Under the pieces are notes generated by a model. The model did not search any database. It had not been told where the DNA came from and saw only the letters and a list, made by a program, of their open reading frames with translations. A stretch of DNA of 64,000 nt, from positions 126,492-190,491 of the forward strand of contig QKWP01000130.1 of assembly GCA_003550325.1 (NCBI GenBank). The letters run 5' to 3'. Position numbers and translations under genes: made by a program. This document shows, one piece after another, positions 12,483 through 23,700 of the stretch. This DNA is from Gigaspora rosea (Eukaryota > Glomeromycota > Glomeromycetes > Diversisporales > Gigasporaceae). Each line of letters opens with the position of its first letter. The stretch's first letter is position 1.

Positions 12483-13141
12483 TATCCCTCAAACTGTAAT
12501 CCAGCCAAATTTGCCTGGATTTTTTTAGTAATATTACATTTTTTTAAATAAAATAAAAATTTATTAAGTATATGGGGTATACTTTATTTATAGAATATTT
12601 TCTTTAAAATATATTTTATAAAGTTTATTATAAAAATTTTTTAAAATTATTAATAAACTTTAAAGCAATAAAAGTTTAAAGTTTTTATTTTAAAATTTTT
12701 ACTATAAAATTTTTCTTTAGGTTTTCTTAAATTTTATATGTCCCGTCTATAAAAAAAATTTTCACTTCTAATACAAGTCTTAATTTTTACAAGTAAATCA
12801 CAAAAGTTGCAATAATAAAAGTTGTAATCCTTTTTATAAACTATATTATTCTATTAAATCAGGAAGCTAGAGCTAATATTTATAGAGTTCGCCAAGAAAA
12901 AGTAAATAATTTTTTTGGATAAAAATTTTTTTAAAATTTGTCTATTTTTAGCTTATTAGCAACTTAAACTTTTTTTCTTATAATATAAAATTAAATACTA
13001 CTATAATATAATCCTTATTTTCAAATATTATCAAAAAAAATTCAATTAAATATCTTAAGTTTTAAAAAATATAGATCATAAGCATATTTATAGCAATTTT
13101 CCAGACAAATTTGCCTGGATTTGCTTACAATTTAAGGGATA
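12483..13141. mobile_element. Nested inverted-repeat element
   Basis: TATCCCTCAAACTGTAATCC at the left is answered in reverse complement by TTACAATTTAAGGGATA at the right. Both ends adjoin a CCAAATTTGCCTGG-type block. About 660 bases with no coding frame. It lies inside the 12388-15851 element, so it is a later insertion or an internal duplication. Confidence 0.5.
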
Positions 13142-13452
13142 CCTTACAATCAAAAAATTAAAAAATACACAAAATAAATTCTAACCTCGGTTATAATATA
13201 AAATTTTATATAAGTTAATAAAAAAAATTCTTAAATTCTCACGCATATAAACTTGCAACATGCAAATATCCAGATTTAGTCACAAGATAAGAATTACATA
13301 ATAATACTGTAATAGCTTTTCTTTACAAAAATAATACTAGAATAATATAATAGCTTATATAAATTTTATTTAATTAAATAAAGAAAAAATAATATGGATT
13401 CGAAACCGTTGCACATAATATATTGAATAAATACTAAAATTACACTTGGGCT

Positions 13453-13735
13453 AGGGTTCCGCAATTTGATTTGATCTTCAAATATTTGAATCAAATATTT
13501 GATCAAATTCAAATTCAAATTTGACTATATTTGATTTGATCAAATTCAAATATGGCCAAATTTGATTTGATTTAACAAATATTTGATTTGATTTGAAAAT
13601 TACTATTAAAATTCAAATTCAAATCAAATTCAAATTCAAATATATGAATCAAATCAAATTCAAATCAGGGTCAATTTGATTTGATCAAATTCAAATTGAC
13701 CAAATATTTGATTTGATTTGAATTTGAGGAACTCT
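13453..13735. mobile_element. AAATTCAAATC palindromic MITE
   Basis: The ends AGGGTTCCGCAA and TTTGAGGAACTCT are inverted. Nearly the whole interior is built of AAATTCAAATCAAAT words and their complements, so it can fold on itself throughout. A second copy starts at 14178 (AGGGTTCCTCAAATTCAAAT) and runs into the assembly gap. Confidence 0.65.
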
Positions 13736-14215
13736 ATCTTGCACTACTACTTAACTTGTTACTACAATATTTATTTGAATCTATTTTAATTTACCCTAAC
13801 CCAAACTCCAATCTAATGACTCAACTATTAACCCTACCTTAACTACCTAACTATCACAGAAAATGGTGAAGTGGTCCGGCAACAATTTCACAAATCCAAG
13901 AACAACGACCTAACACGACATATAACAGCATCACAAACTTGGCACCAATGACGAACGTATCTAGTAATGTACAAAAAAAAGCAAGATGTGATAGTTACTT
14001 ATTCTGAACCTGAAAAAAATTAGTACTGCATGAATACAACGCTGAAGCAAAAAAAAATAGAAACTAATACTTTGCTGCACCAGCGACAAAAGTGATTCCA
14101 CACCAACAACATTAACATGCTAGCAACAAAAAAGCTCTAGGTAATGCGCTAATAGCAAAAAAGACCAACACCAATGATAGGGTTCCTCAAATTCAAATCA
14201 AATCAAATATTGGAT

Positions 14216-14895
14216 NNNNNNNNNNNNNNNNNNNNNNNNNNNNNNNNNNNNNNNNNNNNNNNNNNNNNNNNNNNNNNNNNNNNNNNNNNNNNNNNNNNNN
14301 NNNNNNNNNNNNNNNNNNNNNNNNNNNNNNNNNNNNNNNNNNNNNNNNNNNNNNNNNNNNNNNNNNNNNNNNNNNNNNNNNNNNNNNNNNNNNNNNNNNN
14401 NNNNNNNNNNNNNNNNNNNNNNNNNNNNNNNNNNNNNNNNNNNNNNNNNNNNNNNNNNNNNNNNNNNNNNNNNNNNNNNNNNNNNNNNNNNNNNNNNNNN
14501 NNNNNNNNNNNNNNNNNNNNNNNNNNNNNNNNNNNNNNNNNNNNNNNNNNNNNNNNNNNNNNNNNNNNNNNNNNNNNNNNNNNNNNNNNNNNNNNNNNNN
14601 NNNNNNNNNNNNNNNNNNNNNNNNNNNNNNNNNNNNNNNNNNNNNNNNNNNNNNNNNNNNNNNNNNNNNNNNNNNNNNNNNNNNNNNNNNNNNNNNNNNN
14701 NNNNNNNNNNNNNNNNNNNNNNNNNNNNNNNNNNNNNNNNNNNNNNNNNNNNNNNNNNNNNNNNNNNNNNNNNNNNNNNNNNNNNNNNNNNNNNNNNNNN
14801 NNNNNNNNNNNNNNNNNNNNNNNNNNNNNNNNNNNNNNNNNNNNNNNNNNNNNNNNNNNNNNNNNNNNNNNNNNNNNNNNNNNNNNNNNNNNNNN
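14216..14895. other. Assembly gap (680 N)
   Basis: A run of N. It begins inside a second copy of the AAATTCAAATC palindrome and ends in A/T low-complexity DNA. The gap probably reflects sequence that is hard to assemble. Any reading frame drawn across it is meaningless. Confidence 0.95.
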
Positions 14896-15780
14896 TAATA
14901 AAGAAAAAACTGATAATTAAAAAAATAAAAAAATAAATTAAATTATAATTAAAAAAATTACAAACCTGGATTATGTTAAAAAAATTATAATTAATAAATA
15001 AAAAAATTAATTAAAATAAATAATAAAAAAATTTTTAAAATAAAAAAAAATAAAAAAATTAAAAAAAATGATAAAAGTAAAAAAAAATTTTAAATAAAAA
15101 AAGATAAAAATAAATAAAAAAACAAAAAATAAATAAAAATAAATAAAAAACAAAAAAAATAAAAATAAATAAAAAAACAAAAACAAATAAAATAAAAAAA
15201 ATAAAAAATAAAAAATACATAATATCAATATAAATTAAAAAAAATAAAAAAAAATGTAAAAAAAATATTAAAAAATATTGATATAAGTAATAATAAAATA
15301 GATAAATAAAAAAAGATTGAAAAAAATAAAATATAAAAAAAATAAAAAAAATTAAATAAATATTATGTTAAATACAAAAATAAAACACTATACTAAATAA
15401 AATAAATAAAATAAAAACAATTTAAATTATAAAAGAATAAAAAAAACGATAATATAGTGGGAATAAAAAATGTGCTTTATAAAATAAATAAAATAAAAAA
15501 TAAAATTTATTAAAATAAAAAAAGATCAAAAAATTTTTAAAGAAATAAAAGTAGTGTATGTGTATATGTGAGAATAAAAAACGTGCTTTTTTTACTTTAT
15601 TTATTTATTTATTTATTTTTGTTTTTTTTTTGTTTTTTTTAAAATCAAAATACCGCGTATACTCAACTAAAAATACGCAAATTAAGCTTTTATATATAGA
15701 ATTTTAATATACAAATACGCAAATTAAAAAAACTAACCTTTTTAATAATTTTTTAAAAAAATATGCAACTTTAAACCTTA
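14896..15780. repeat. A/T low-complexity tract
   Basis: Almost pure A and T, mostly AAAATAAATAAAA words, with a T-rich end near 15590-15640. Long Phe/Leu frames on the minus strand here are composition artefacts. Confidence 0.8.
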
Positions 15781-15859
15781 TTTTATTTAATTTGTCTATG
15801 ATGGGCTACGCATTCTCTAACCTGACCTATCTATGTATTGTTTGGGGTCCTATTAGACC

Positions 15860-16125
15860 TACCATTAAATGATAGATTAGGGTTAACCATTTTAATCAAG
15901 TTTACAGTTTATATAATCTATAATAGTATAGCTTGGATCCATTATTTGTTTTTATATTAAATTTAATAGATATCTGTCAGATTTTATTATTAAATTAGTA
16001 TACAAATCCAAGTTCTATATTGTGGTTATAATATTCTGTGAAATATAAGTGAACTATCTACATCTTTTCAAATTTCCATTATATAATAAGCGAGATGTAA
16101 AATAGTATCAAATGAAGATGATAGT
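15860..16125. other. Intergenic DNA, nothing recognised
   Basis: AT-rich flanking sequence between two transposons. No gene, RNA or clear repeat is seen. Confidence 0.3.
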
Positions 16126-16133
16126 CATGTGAG

Positions 16134-17500
16134 CAGAGCTGTCATTGGACAATGTTCAAATAAAATTTAATTGTACAATTGAACATTTGGACATTTGGAT
16201 ATAGTCCAAATGTCCAAATAATTTTTTGGACCTTTAGGCATTGGACAATGTCCAAATAAATTGTAAGATTATTGGACATATGTCCAAATTGTCCAATAAT
16301 TTTATTGAACAATTTTAATAATATGTCACCAAAAGCTAAAAATAAGTAAAACTCAAAAACGTCTTTGAGCTAAAAATAAGCTACCTCATGATTGTTAATA
16401 GTTACTACATAGTAAAGTCCAAAGTTTACTATGCAAATCAATTATAGTTGCTTAAGTAAACTTATTAAAAAGATCAAAATACATATTCTCTAAAATTTTT
16501 ATCAAAATCAGAAAATTTTTTATTAATTGTTTTTAATTTTTGCTTTAACAAAAAATTAAAATTTTATTAACAAAATATATTTGTTAAATTTAAAAAAAAA
16601 GTCAAAATTAAAAACTGCTTAAATTTTGATAAAACTTTTAGTATATATGCATTTTAGTCTTCCAAACAAGTTTACTAAAGCATCAATTATCAATTTACAT
16701 AGCAGAATTTAGACTTTACTATGTAATAACTATTTGAAATTGAAAAATCAATTATATCCAATTTTAAAATAAAGGCATATTATAAAAAAAAATGAAATAC
16801 AATTATTTTCAGTTTCTAAAATTCTGTTTGATTAACCATATTTCATTAGCCAATATCAAATGTAAAAATTGTAAGTAAAATGGAATTTAAGTTGATTTAG
16901 TAGTATAAATAAATAATAATAATAATTATTATTTTTATTATTATCATTATACTTTTTAAAGGATTAGTTTTGTAACCGTAGGTTACAGATAAATTTTATA
17001 ACTATAAATAATATTACCAGATAACACATGATCAATATCATGCAAAAATCATATATAGCAAAGTATAATTAAGGTTAGAGCTAGTATGAGGCTAGAGTTT
17101 AGAGCAGGTTATAATTTTATTAAAATTTAGCAAGAAAATTTTTTTGTTAGAACATGAAAGGTAGTTTCCTATGCGAAATTTTGAGTAGAAGCAATTTTTG
17201 GCAAAACGAACATTTGTTTTGATTCTTCCCAAATGTGTAATATTACACCTAATTAGATGCGGTTACTGTGATTACAAATTAATTAACCCCTTTTTAAATA
17301 TACTTTAAATTAAAGATAATTTATATTAGTAAATATTGGCTGAATTAAGTTTAATTTAGACCAAGATTAAATTAATTTTTTTTTAATGTTCAATAAAAAA
17401 AGTTACTATATCCAATCAAAATTATTTGGACAATTGGACATTGTCAAATGTCCAAATGTCCAAATTGTCCAATGTCAAATATTGTAACATGCCATCTCTG
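16134..17500. mobile_element. hAT-like non-autonomous element
   Basis: The ends are CAGAGCTGTCATTGGACA and the inverted partner ending GCCATCTCTG. Both subterminal regions are arrays of TTGGACATTTGGACA-type words and their complements. The flanks CATGTGAG (16126-16133) and CATATGAG (17501-17508) agree at 7 of 8 bases, as expected for an aged hAT target duplication. CAGAG.TG.CA ends fit hAT. No transposase frame is present. A palindromic MITE is nested at 16395-16735. Confidence 0.68.
16395..16735. mobile_element. Nested palindromic MITE, ~340 bp
   Basis: AATAGTTACTACATAGTAAA at the left pairs with TTTACTATGTAATAACTATT at the right. Pairing continues inward for more than 120 bases with scattered mismatches. 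It interrupts the 16134-17500 element and is therefore younger than it. Confidence 0.68.
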
Positions 17501-17544
17501 CATATGAGTGTATGTGAAAATCAAAATAGTCGAATCAAGCAACC

Positions 17545-17815
17545 ATTCTAACAGCTCTTTATGATTAGTTAAATAACTATTCAAACAGCTCATTATGGTT
17601 AGCATTAAATAATCATTCTAACAACTTTTGATAATTAGTGTTAAATAATATCATTCTAATAATTTTCTATAATTAGTATTAAAAAATAATTATTCTAAAA
17701 GCTCTTTATAATTAGCGATAAATAACTATTCTAAAAACTCCTTATGATTATATTAAATAATCATCCTACTAGCTCTTTATTGTTGTGTTATGAAACCATT
17801 CTAACAAGCTCTTTG
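17545..17815 (+). repeat. ~36-base tandem repeat, about 8 units
   Basis: Units begin ATTCTAACAGCTCTTTATGA and end near AAATAATC, with lengths of 34-38 bases and considerable drift. Spacers are not unique and units are not palindromic, so this is a minisatellite and not a CRISPR array. Confidence 0.75.
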
Positions 17816-18467
17816 AATAAGCATTTAATGTCTGGGTTAGAATGGTTGAGATATGGCTCATGATTTGTGAGACATTTGATCAAGTTTCATAAATATAAAG
17901 CGATGTTTAATTGATAGATATTGTTATAAATATACATTTTCAAAAGTCTTTACCGAAGTTTAATATATTTAATAATATATTATATATAATTTATTATATA
18001 AAAATTGAAAAGTACATGTATATAATAGGGATTAGTTAATGGCAGAGATTGTCGTTTTTATAACTTTATGAATTTATTAAATTCTACATGTACTTAAAAT
18101 GTATATGTGCTTAAAACTAACAAATTAACGATTAAATTTTTATTTATATTATACTGCAAATTTGATAATAATATAAAGTACAGTTTTTAAATTCAAACCC
18201 TATTATATAAGCTTTAGCCCTATGAAAATCCGCTTGTTTATAACTAGTTATTTAATTGCCTATATCTGGTTAATTTTTAATTATATGTTAAATATAAAAT
18301 CGATACTACATCAGCTTAACAGATTACCACGAAGTCTTTGAAAATGCATTATTTGGTTTAATTTCTAATAACTTTGCTAAATCTGTAAGTTATCAATGAA
18401 ATATTTTTTGTAATATCAACTATACAACTTACAACTAAACAATTTAAACAACTAAACAACTAAGAAA
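17816..18467. other. Intergenic DNA, nothing recognised
   Basis: AT-rich sequence with TATATAAT-type simple stretches near 17960-18000. No coding frame is supported. Confidence 0.3.
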
Positions 18468-18623
18468 AGTGCCATTTATTACGTAATTTATTTTTATTAG
18501 AAGGTCATACCCCCTCTCCCCGTGATCTAATTAGCAGCTAATAATAATTTATATATATAATATATAGACGTGATAGACTGCTAACCCCCTCCCCCTCGCG
18601 AAATTACGTAATAAATAGCTCTT
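18468..18623. mobile_element. Short palindromic MITE (ATTTATTACGTAATTT ends)
   Basis: GTGCCATTTATTACGTAATTT-like sequence on the left is mirrored by AAATTACGTAATAAATAGCT on the right. Between them are two C-rich blocks (CCCCCTCTCCCCGTGATC and CCCCCTCCCCCTCG). The unit is about 155 bases. Target duplications were not identified. Confidence 0.6.
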
Positions 18624-19268
18624 CCCTAATCGATTATTTGGTTATGTGATATCCGTACTTGGTTAGTTGCAATTATAGTAGGCAACTAATTGATTGGAAA
18701 AATTTTATCAACTCAAAAAACACTGACAGAAAAAATATGAATATAACTGCCGGCCCAATTTTTTGATTCCTTGTTGTGCAAAATAAATCTTGCATAACCT
18801 TAAATGTGAACATTAGTCTACTGTATTTGCAGTAAATTAAAAAAAAATGGCCGTCTGTCCCAAAATTTGAAGTCCATCTATGTATATTTAGCTGCGGTGT
18901 CTCAGATAAAATTTAGCCAAAATTAGTATAATAAACGAGTTACTGTTCCTTAAATGTGAACATTAGTCTATTGTATTTGTAGTAAATTAAAAAAAAACCT
19001 CTCGTCCGTCTGTCCCGAAATTAGGGTAGCTGTGCAGCGTGTAATGCAGCACAGGACCAGTACAATCTTTATTTTGGTTTAAGGGTATATTTCTCTATCA
19101 GGTTACACTAGATGAAACCAGTGAAAAAAATTTAAAAAAATTCAAAAAATGTGTCAGTGGTAATGCAAAATGAAAAAGGCTGTGAACAGAATTTAAATAA
19201 TTACGTTAAACATTCTTATATCATAGTCATTAAAGTGACAAATTAAACTTCATATCAATTTCAGTTAA
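18624..19268. repeat. Direct-repeat intergenic block
   Basis: CCTTAAATGTGAACATTAGT occurs at about 18799 and again at about 18951, each followed by the same GTATTTG.AGTAAATTAAA stretch. An approximately 55-base block around 18895 (ATTTAGCTGCGGTGTCTC) recurs at about 28929. These look like fragments of dispersed repeats; no gene is seen. Confidence 0.45.
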
Positions 19269-19614
19269 GGTCACGTAAAGCTGATTTTTCGGTTTGCATC
19301 ACATGAATCTGAAAACATGGGTCGGTCAGTCAGATTTTTTTTAAAATAAACTATAAATTAATAGAATAATGCTCACATTTAAGGTTATAAAAGGTAAATT
19401 TTTTTCTTTTGCACAATAAGGAATTAAAATTTGGGTCAGCAATAATATTTTTTCTGTTGTAATTAAGGTCCCCATCACTGGATAGGAAGATTGGGAAAAA
19501 ATAAATATCAAAAATTTAACAATCGGCACAATTGTGATCTAAGAAAAAAAAATTAAAAAAATTGAAAAAATGGGTTAACAGGTAATGCAAAATGCAAATT
19601 AATTTTGCATGACC
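19269..19614. mobile_element. GGCCACGC-family MITE, full-length copy
   Basis: It begins GGTCACGTAAAGCTGATTTT and ends in the inverted form AATTAATTTTGCATGACC. Internal blocks (GGGTCGGTCAG; AAGGTCCCCATCACTGGAT) match those of the copy at 42438-42780 in the opposite orientation. About 346 bases, non-coding. Confidence 0.65.
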
Positions 19615-21319
19615 TAATCATACAAATGTTAAAGTGAACAGAATTAACTTTATATTTCACTTGAAACACAATCATTAAAGTGAACTGAATTAAACTTCAT
19701 ACTCACCCCCTTGTACTGTCATCGCAGCTATAGTGCTTAATCACCAAATAAGAGGCCCTTGTATTGCCAAATGGTCATGAAACCCACCTGTACTCACCAA
19801 TATCTAAGCAAGCAATAATATATTGCCCTAGAAAAAAGAGTAATCTTTTAGTAACTTGATTCCAATAATCAGACGCATTTAGAACATTAAACAAAAAATA
19901 CCCGCATCTAAGGTTGAGGCAACAAATTGAATATTTATTCTATGACAAACGCTTCTAATTACTATGGCTCCCAATAGTTGTTCATTATGAAGAAATCTGC
20001 ATACCAATAGTCACTTTAAAGATACATTACATCGACATTTGCTTTACAAGAAAGCTTATTTTAGATGATTAGTTTACAGATGAGTTCATTTTGTAATTAA
20101 CCAATAGCTCATATAACTTGATTCTACATTTAATTCTAATGATAATGATTAGAATTTTTTTGCAAAATGAGCAGTCAGTAAAACATATTATGAAACAACT
20201 TAACTGTAAATTGATCATCTGTAAAATATGCTTATTAATGAAACAAATGTCACTAGTTGACCAAGGCAGGAGAAAATAGTTACTAAGCAAAAGACGAACC
20301 CAAGGTCAAAAAAAAACAAACTAGAAAAATGTCATGAACAATGAAGCCGCGACGAAAATGCCAAATTTCAAAAAAAAGAATTTAAAACTTAGATGATCAT
20401 TGCGCATCATTTTTGAAATTAATTACATTTAATGTCATAGTGATAAATTTACATGTGATCGTACTGGTATAGTCATAATGATCATCAAATATATATAGTC
20501 ATAACAAGTTATATGCCTGCTCATGCGCTGGGAGTTTGCTTTTTTTTAGCTTATTTGACATAGTATTATTATCTCAAAATGTTTAATGTCTAAATTAAAG
20601 TTTTAGAATCTAGTTGAATAGAGTAGACTTAGGATAATTTTATTGTGTAATGGACCTTTACACTTTTGAAGCATAATAAATTTTGGATTAATAGTTTTCA
20701 TATTAGTAATATTAGAGTTGTGGTCTAGTCTTAAGTAGTTGGTATATCTTAATATCTGTTAATTTTGAAATTTGTAATTAATATTTGGTAGTATAGAATA
20801 AAGAAATCTAGTAAAGTTGCAAATATAGTATATTTGTATTATTTTTTTGGTTTGTTTTTTGGTTTGAAGTTGCTGCTCTAAGTGTCATTTTAATTGTTGG
20901 GATTATTATAAATGCAAATAAAGAGCAAAATTATAAAATGTGCTTATAAAAAGGTGTGCTTATATAGAGGTTTGTAATTATATATTAAATAGTAATTGGA
21001 CTCAAATAGAGGAATAATTAAAAAGAGGCTTTTATTTGGTGTGATCATATGGGAGGTGATTATAAAGAGGGAAGAATGTATTTTTTTGTAAGTTAAGGCT
21101 ATCTGTTCTAAGATTTTATTAGAGGTAATAAGCTTATACTTGAAAATTGAAAATGCTTGGTTTTGTTTTTATCTGTTTTCTAGTATTATTTCCATTTTAT
21201 TATTATTCTTTTTTTTATTTCCTATAATAATAGATATAAATTTCTATTAGTCAAATTTTTTAACAAAAATTATTTTTTATTTATTTACTTTTCTAAATTT
21301 TACTATATTTTTTTGTATT
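19615..21319. other. Intergenic DNA, mostly featureless
   Basis: A fragment of the ~96-base satellite unit found at 22545-23700 occurs at about 19620-19705 (CATTAAAGTGAACAGAATTA). Otherwise it is AT-rich DNA. Near 20940-21080 there are words such as AAAAAGGTGTGCTTATATAG and GTGATTATAAAGAGG that resemble worn pogo-like ends. No gene is supported. Confidence 0.35.
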
Positions 21320-22470
21320 TACTAATAAAAGTGTAAATAATAAAACTTTCACCCAAATCATATACTGAACTTTTGCTCAAAAATTATCTATTGAATCTTT
21401 GCTCAAATTATTTATTAAACCTTTGCTCAAGTTGTTTTTTTATATAACATACTGAACCTTCGCTCAAATTACTATAGAAATTTTGCTCAAATTGCTTATT
21501 GATTATTTGCTCAAATTAATTGCAAAACCTTTGCTCAAATTACTTATTAAATACACTTAAATTGTTTTTTTATATCACTTTGCTGAACCTTTGCTCAAAC
21601 TATTTATTAAACCTTCAGTTAAGTTATAGCTAACCAAATCTTTGCTCAAATTATTTACTAAGCTTTGCTCAAAATTGCTTACTAAACTTTTGCTCAAATT
21701 ACTAATTAAATATTTGCTTAAATTATTCTTTTATATAACTTATTAACTTATTTTTAGATTACTTACTAAATATTTGCTTAAATTAGTCTTTTTATATAAC
21801 TTAATAAAGTTTCACTAAAAATATTTTTTATATAACTTATTAAACTTTTGCTTAGATTTTTGTTTTTATATAGCTTAACAAATATTACTTAAGTTATTTT
21901 ATATATTTATATGCCTCCAATGAGAACTTTCAAGCAAATTATTATAATTAAGCAAAAGAACTTGAAAAATTGTTAGATTTAATTGTTTTTTTATGTATAG
22001 TAAGATATCGATCTAGTTCCATAGCTTTATTAATTCCAATAGTTCATCTATTACTTTATTCAGAACTTTAGTTATAGCCTTATTAGTCTAGTTGAGTATT
22101 CATTATAGAAGATTATTTATTTGTTTAATTTGATGTTGTTGATGTGAAATTTTAGATGTTAAGCATAAAACAATATTAGAGGTAATATCGATTAACAATA
22201 AAATAATTTATAAATAAGTATTCGAATTTTAATTAAAAAATAAATATTTGTGCATCATCTTATTTTATCAAAATAAGATTTGCAAATTTTAATTGAAACC
22301 CTTTATTTGTTTAATTTGATGTTGTCAATTTGAAATTTTAGGCATGTTAAGCATAAATTGATATATATATAATAAAGAATATTATATAAATAAGTGTATT
22401 CGAATTTTAATTTAAATAATATTTGTATATTACTTATTTGATAATAAATATGTCTTTATTTATAAAAATA
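21320..22470 (-). repeat. Inverted relative of the 540-1215 element
   Basis: In reverse complement this block follows 540-1215 through several landmarks: the TTTGCTCAAATTATTTATTA tandem units (about 21345-21900, more units than the other copy), a GTTCTTTTGCTTAATTATAA block, and TTAAGCATAAAACAATATTA. The two copies are diverged. This supports a mobile family, although I could not fix the ends of this copy. Confidence 0.55.
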
Positions 22471-22544
22471 TTAGCATATTAGCCCGTGCCTTCGGCATAG
22501 GGTTAAAGGATTAAACTGGTAGTCAATTTAAATTAATGCATGGT

Positions 22545-23700
22545 AATTTATTAAATAATTAAATGATTGTGATTAATTATACATTGTTATAAAACACAAT
22601 TGTTAAAGTGAAAAAAATTAAACTTTATACTCACAATGGTAATTTATTGAACAATTATCACAGTTTGCAAACTGATGTTTTTTGATTTAAATTTGTAGTT
22701 CGATGCATACCCATACAATTACTACAATCACTTGAACAATTACCTAATTGTTGTCCAATTGTGCAATTCTGCAATAAGTTTTAGTGAGCATAGATATAGC
22801 CAAAAAACACATTTTACAATCTTTTACAATCTTTTCTATCATGCAATCAAACAACAATTAGGTAATTGCATGGGTATGCAGCAATCTGCAAATTTGCAAA
22901 CCACGACAAATGATTACAGTTAATACTCATCTAATGATTTATTGAACAACTAAATGATTACAGTAATTGTACATTGTCTTGAAACACAATCGTTAAAGTG
23001 AACAAAATCAAGCTTTATACTTATGCTAATGATTATTTAATGAAAACATAACTACAGTTAATTATATATTGTCTTGAAAAATGATTGTTAAAGTGAACAG
23101 AATTAAACTTCATACTCACACTAGTAATTTACGATTAATGCATTATCCTCAAAATTATTAAAACACATTCTAGTAATTTATTGAACAATTAAATGATTAC
23201 GGTTAATTATAAATTCTCTTGAAACATAATCATTAAAGTGGATAGAATTAAGCTTGATACTTATACTAGTATAATTATGGTTAATTGTATATACAATCTC
23301 TTGAAACACTATCATTAAAGTGGAAAGAATTATACTTCATACTCACTCTCATAATTTATTAATGATTAAATGAATTATGATTAATCATACATCATCTTGA
23401 ATCACAATCATCAATATGAACAGAATTAAACTTCATACTCACCCTGATGATTTATTGAAACACAATCATTAAAGTGAACCGAATTAACATAATACTCATT
23501 CTGATAATTTTATTAAATGATTAAATGATTACGGTTAATCATACATTATTCTGAAACACAATCGTTAAAGTAAACAGAATTAAACTTCATACTTACCCTA
23601 GTAATTTATTGAATGAATAAATAATTATGGTTAATTATATCCATTCTCTTGAAAACCATCGTTAAAGTAAAAAGAATAAACTTCATTACTCACCCTGATG
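22545..23700 (+). repeat. ~96-base satellite-like tandem array
   Basis: About nine units of the form TGATTACGGTTAATTATACA, then GAAACACAATCATTAAAGTG, then AACAGAATTAAACTTCATAC, then TCACCCTGATAATTTATTGA, in head-to-tail order with length changes. A palindromic insert splits the array at about 22665-22903. No protein frame persists. Confidence 0.75.
22665..22903. mobile_element. Palindromic insert in the satellite array
   Basis: GTTTGCAAACTGATG with CATACCCATACAATTACTAC on the left pairs with GGTAATTGCATGGGTATG and CAAATTTGCAAACC on the right. About 240 bases. The array resumes on both sides. Confidence 0.55.

Larger units (their letters stand above)
12388..15851. mobile_element. TIR element with 8-bp duplication, nested inserts
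   Basis: The left end begins AGGACCCCGAACAATACATA; the right end is its reverse complement with one mismatch (TATGTATTGTTTGGGGTCCT). Perfect 8-base duplications ATTAGACC lie at 12380-12387 and 15852-15859. Eight-base duplications suggest hAT, although the TIR is not a textbook hAT end. The interior holds at least two further inverted-repeat units and a 680-base assembly gap. The rest is A/T low-complexity sequence with no transposase frame visible, so it is a non-autonomous or gutted copy. Confidence 0.7.

Noticed and set aside
14174-14920. A 248-codon open frame on the plus strand
   Set aside because: It is almost entirely the run of N in the assembly gap; the flanking codons are repeat sequence.
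15007-15228. A 73-codon minus-strand frame rich in Phe, Leu and Tyr
   Set aside because: It is the translation of an A/T low-complexity tract, with no domain and no start context; composition artefact.
17545-17815. Regularly spaced repeats considered as a CRISPR array
   Set aside because: Units run head to tail without unique spacers, drift strongly, and the genome is eukaryotic.
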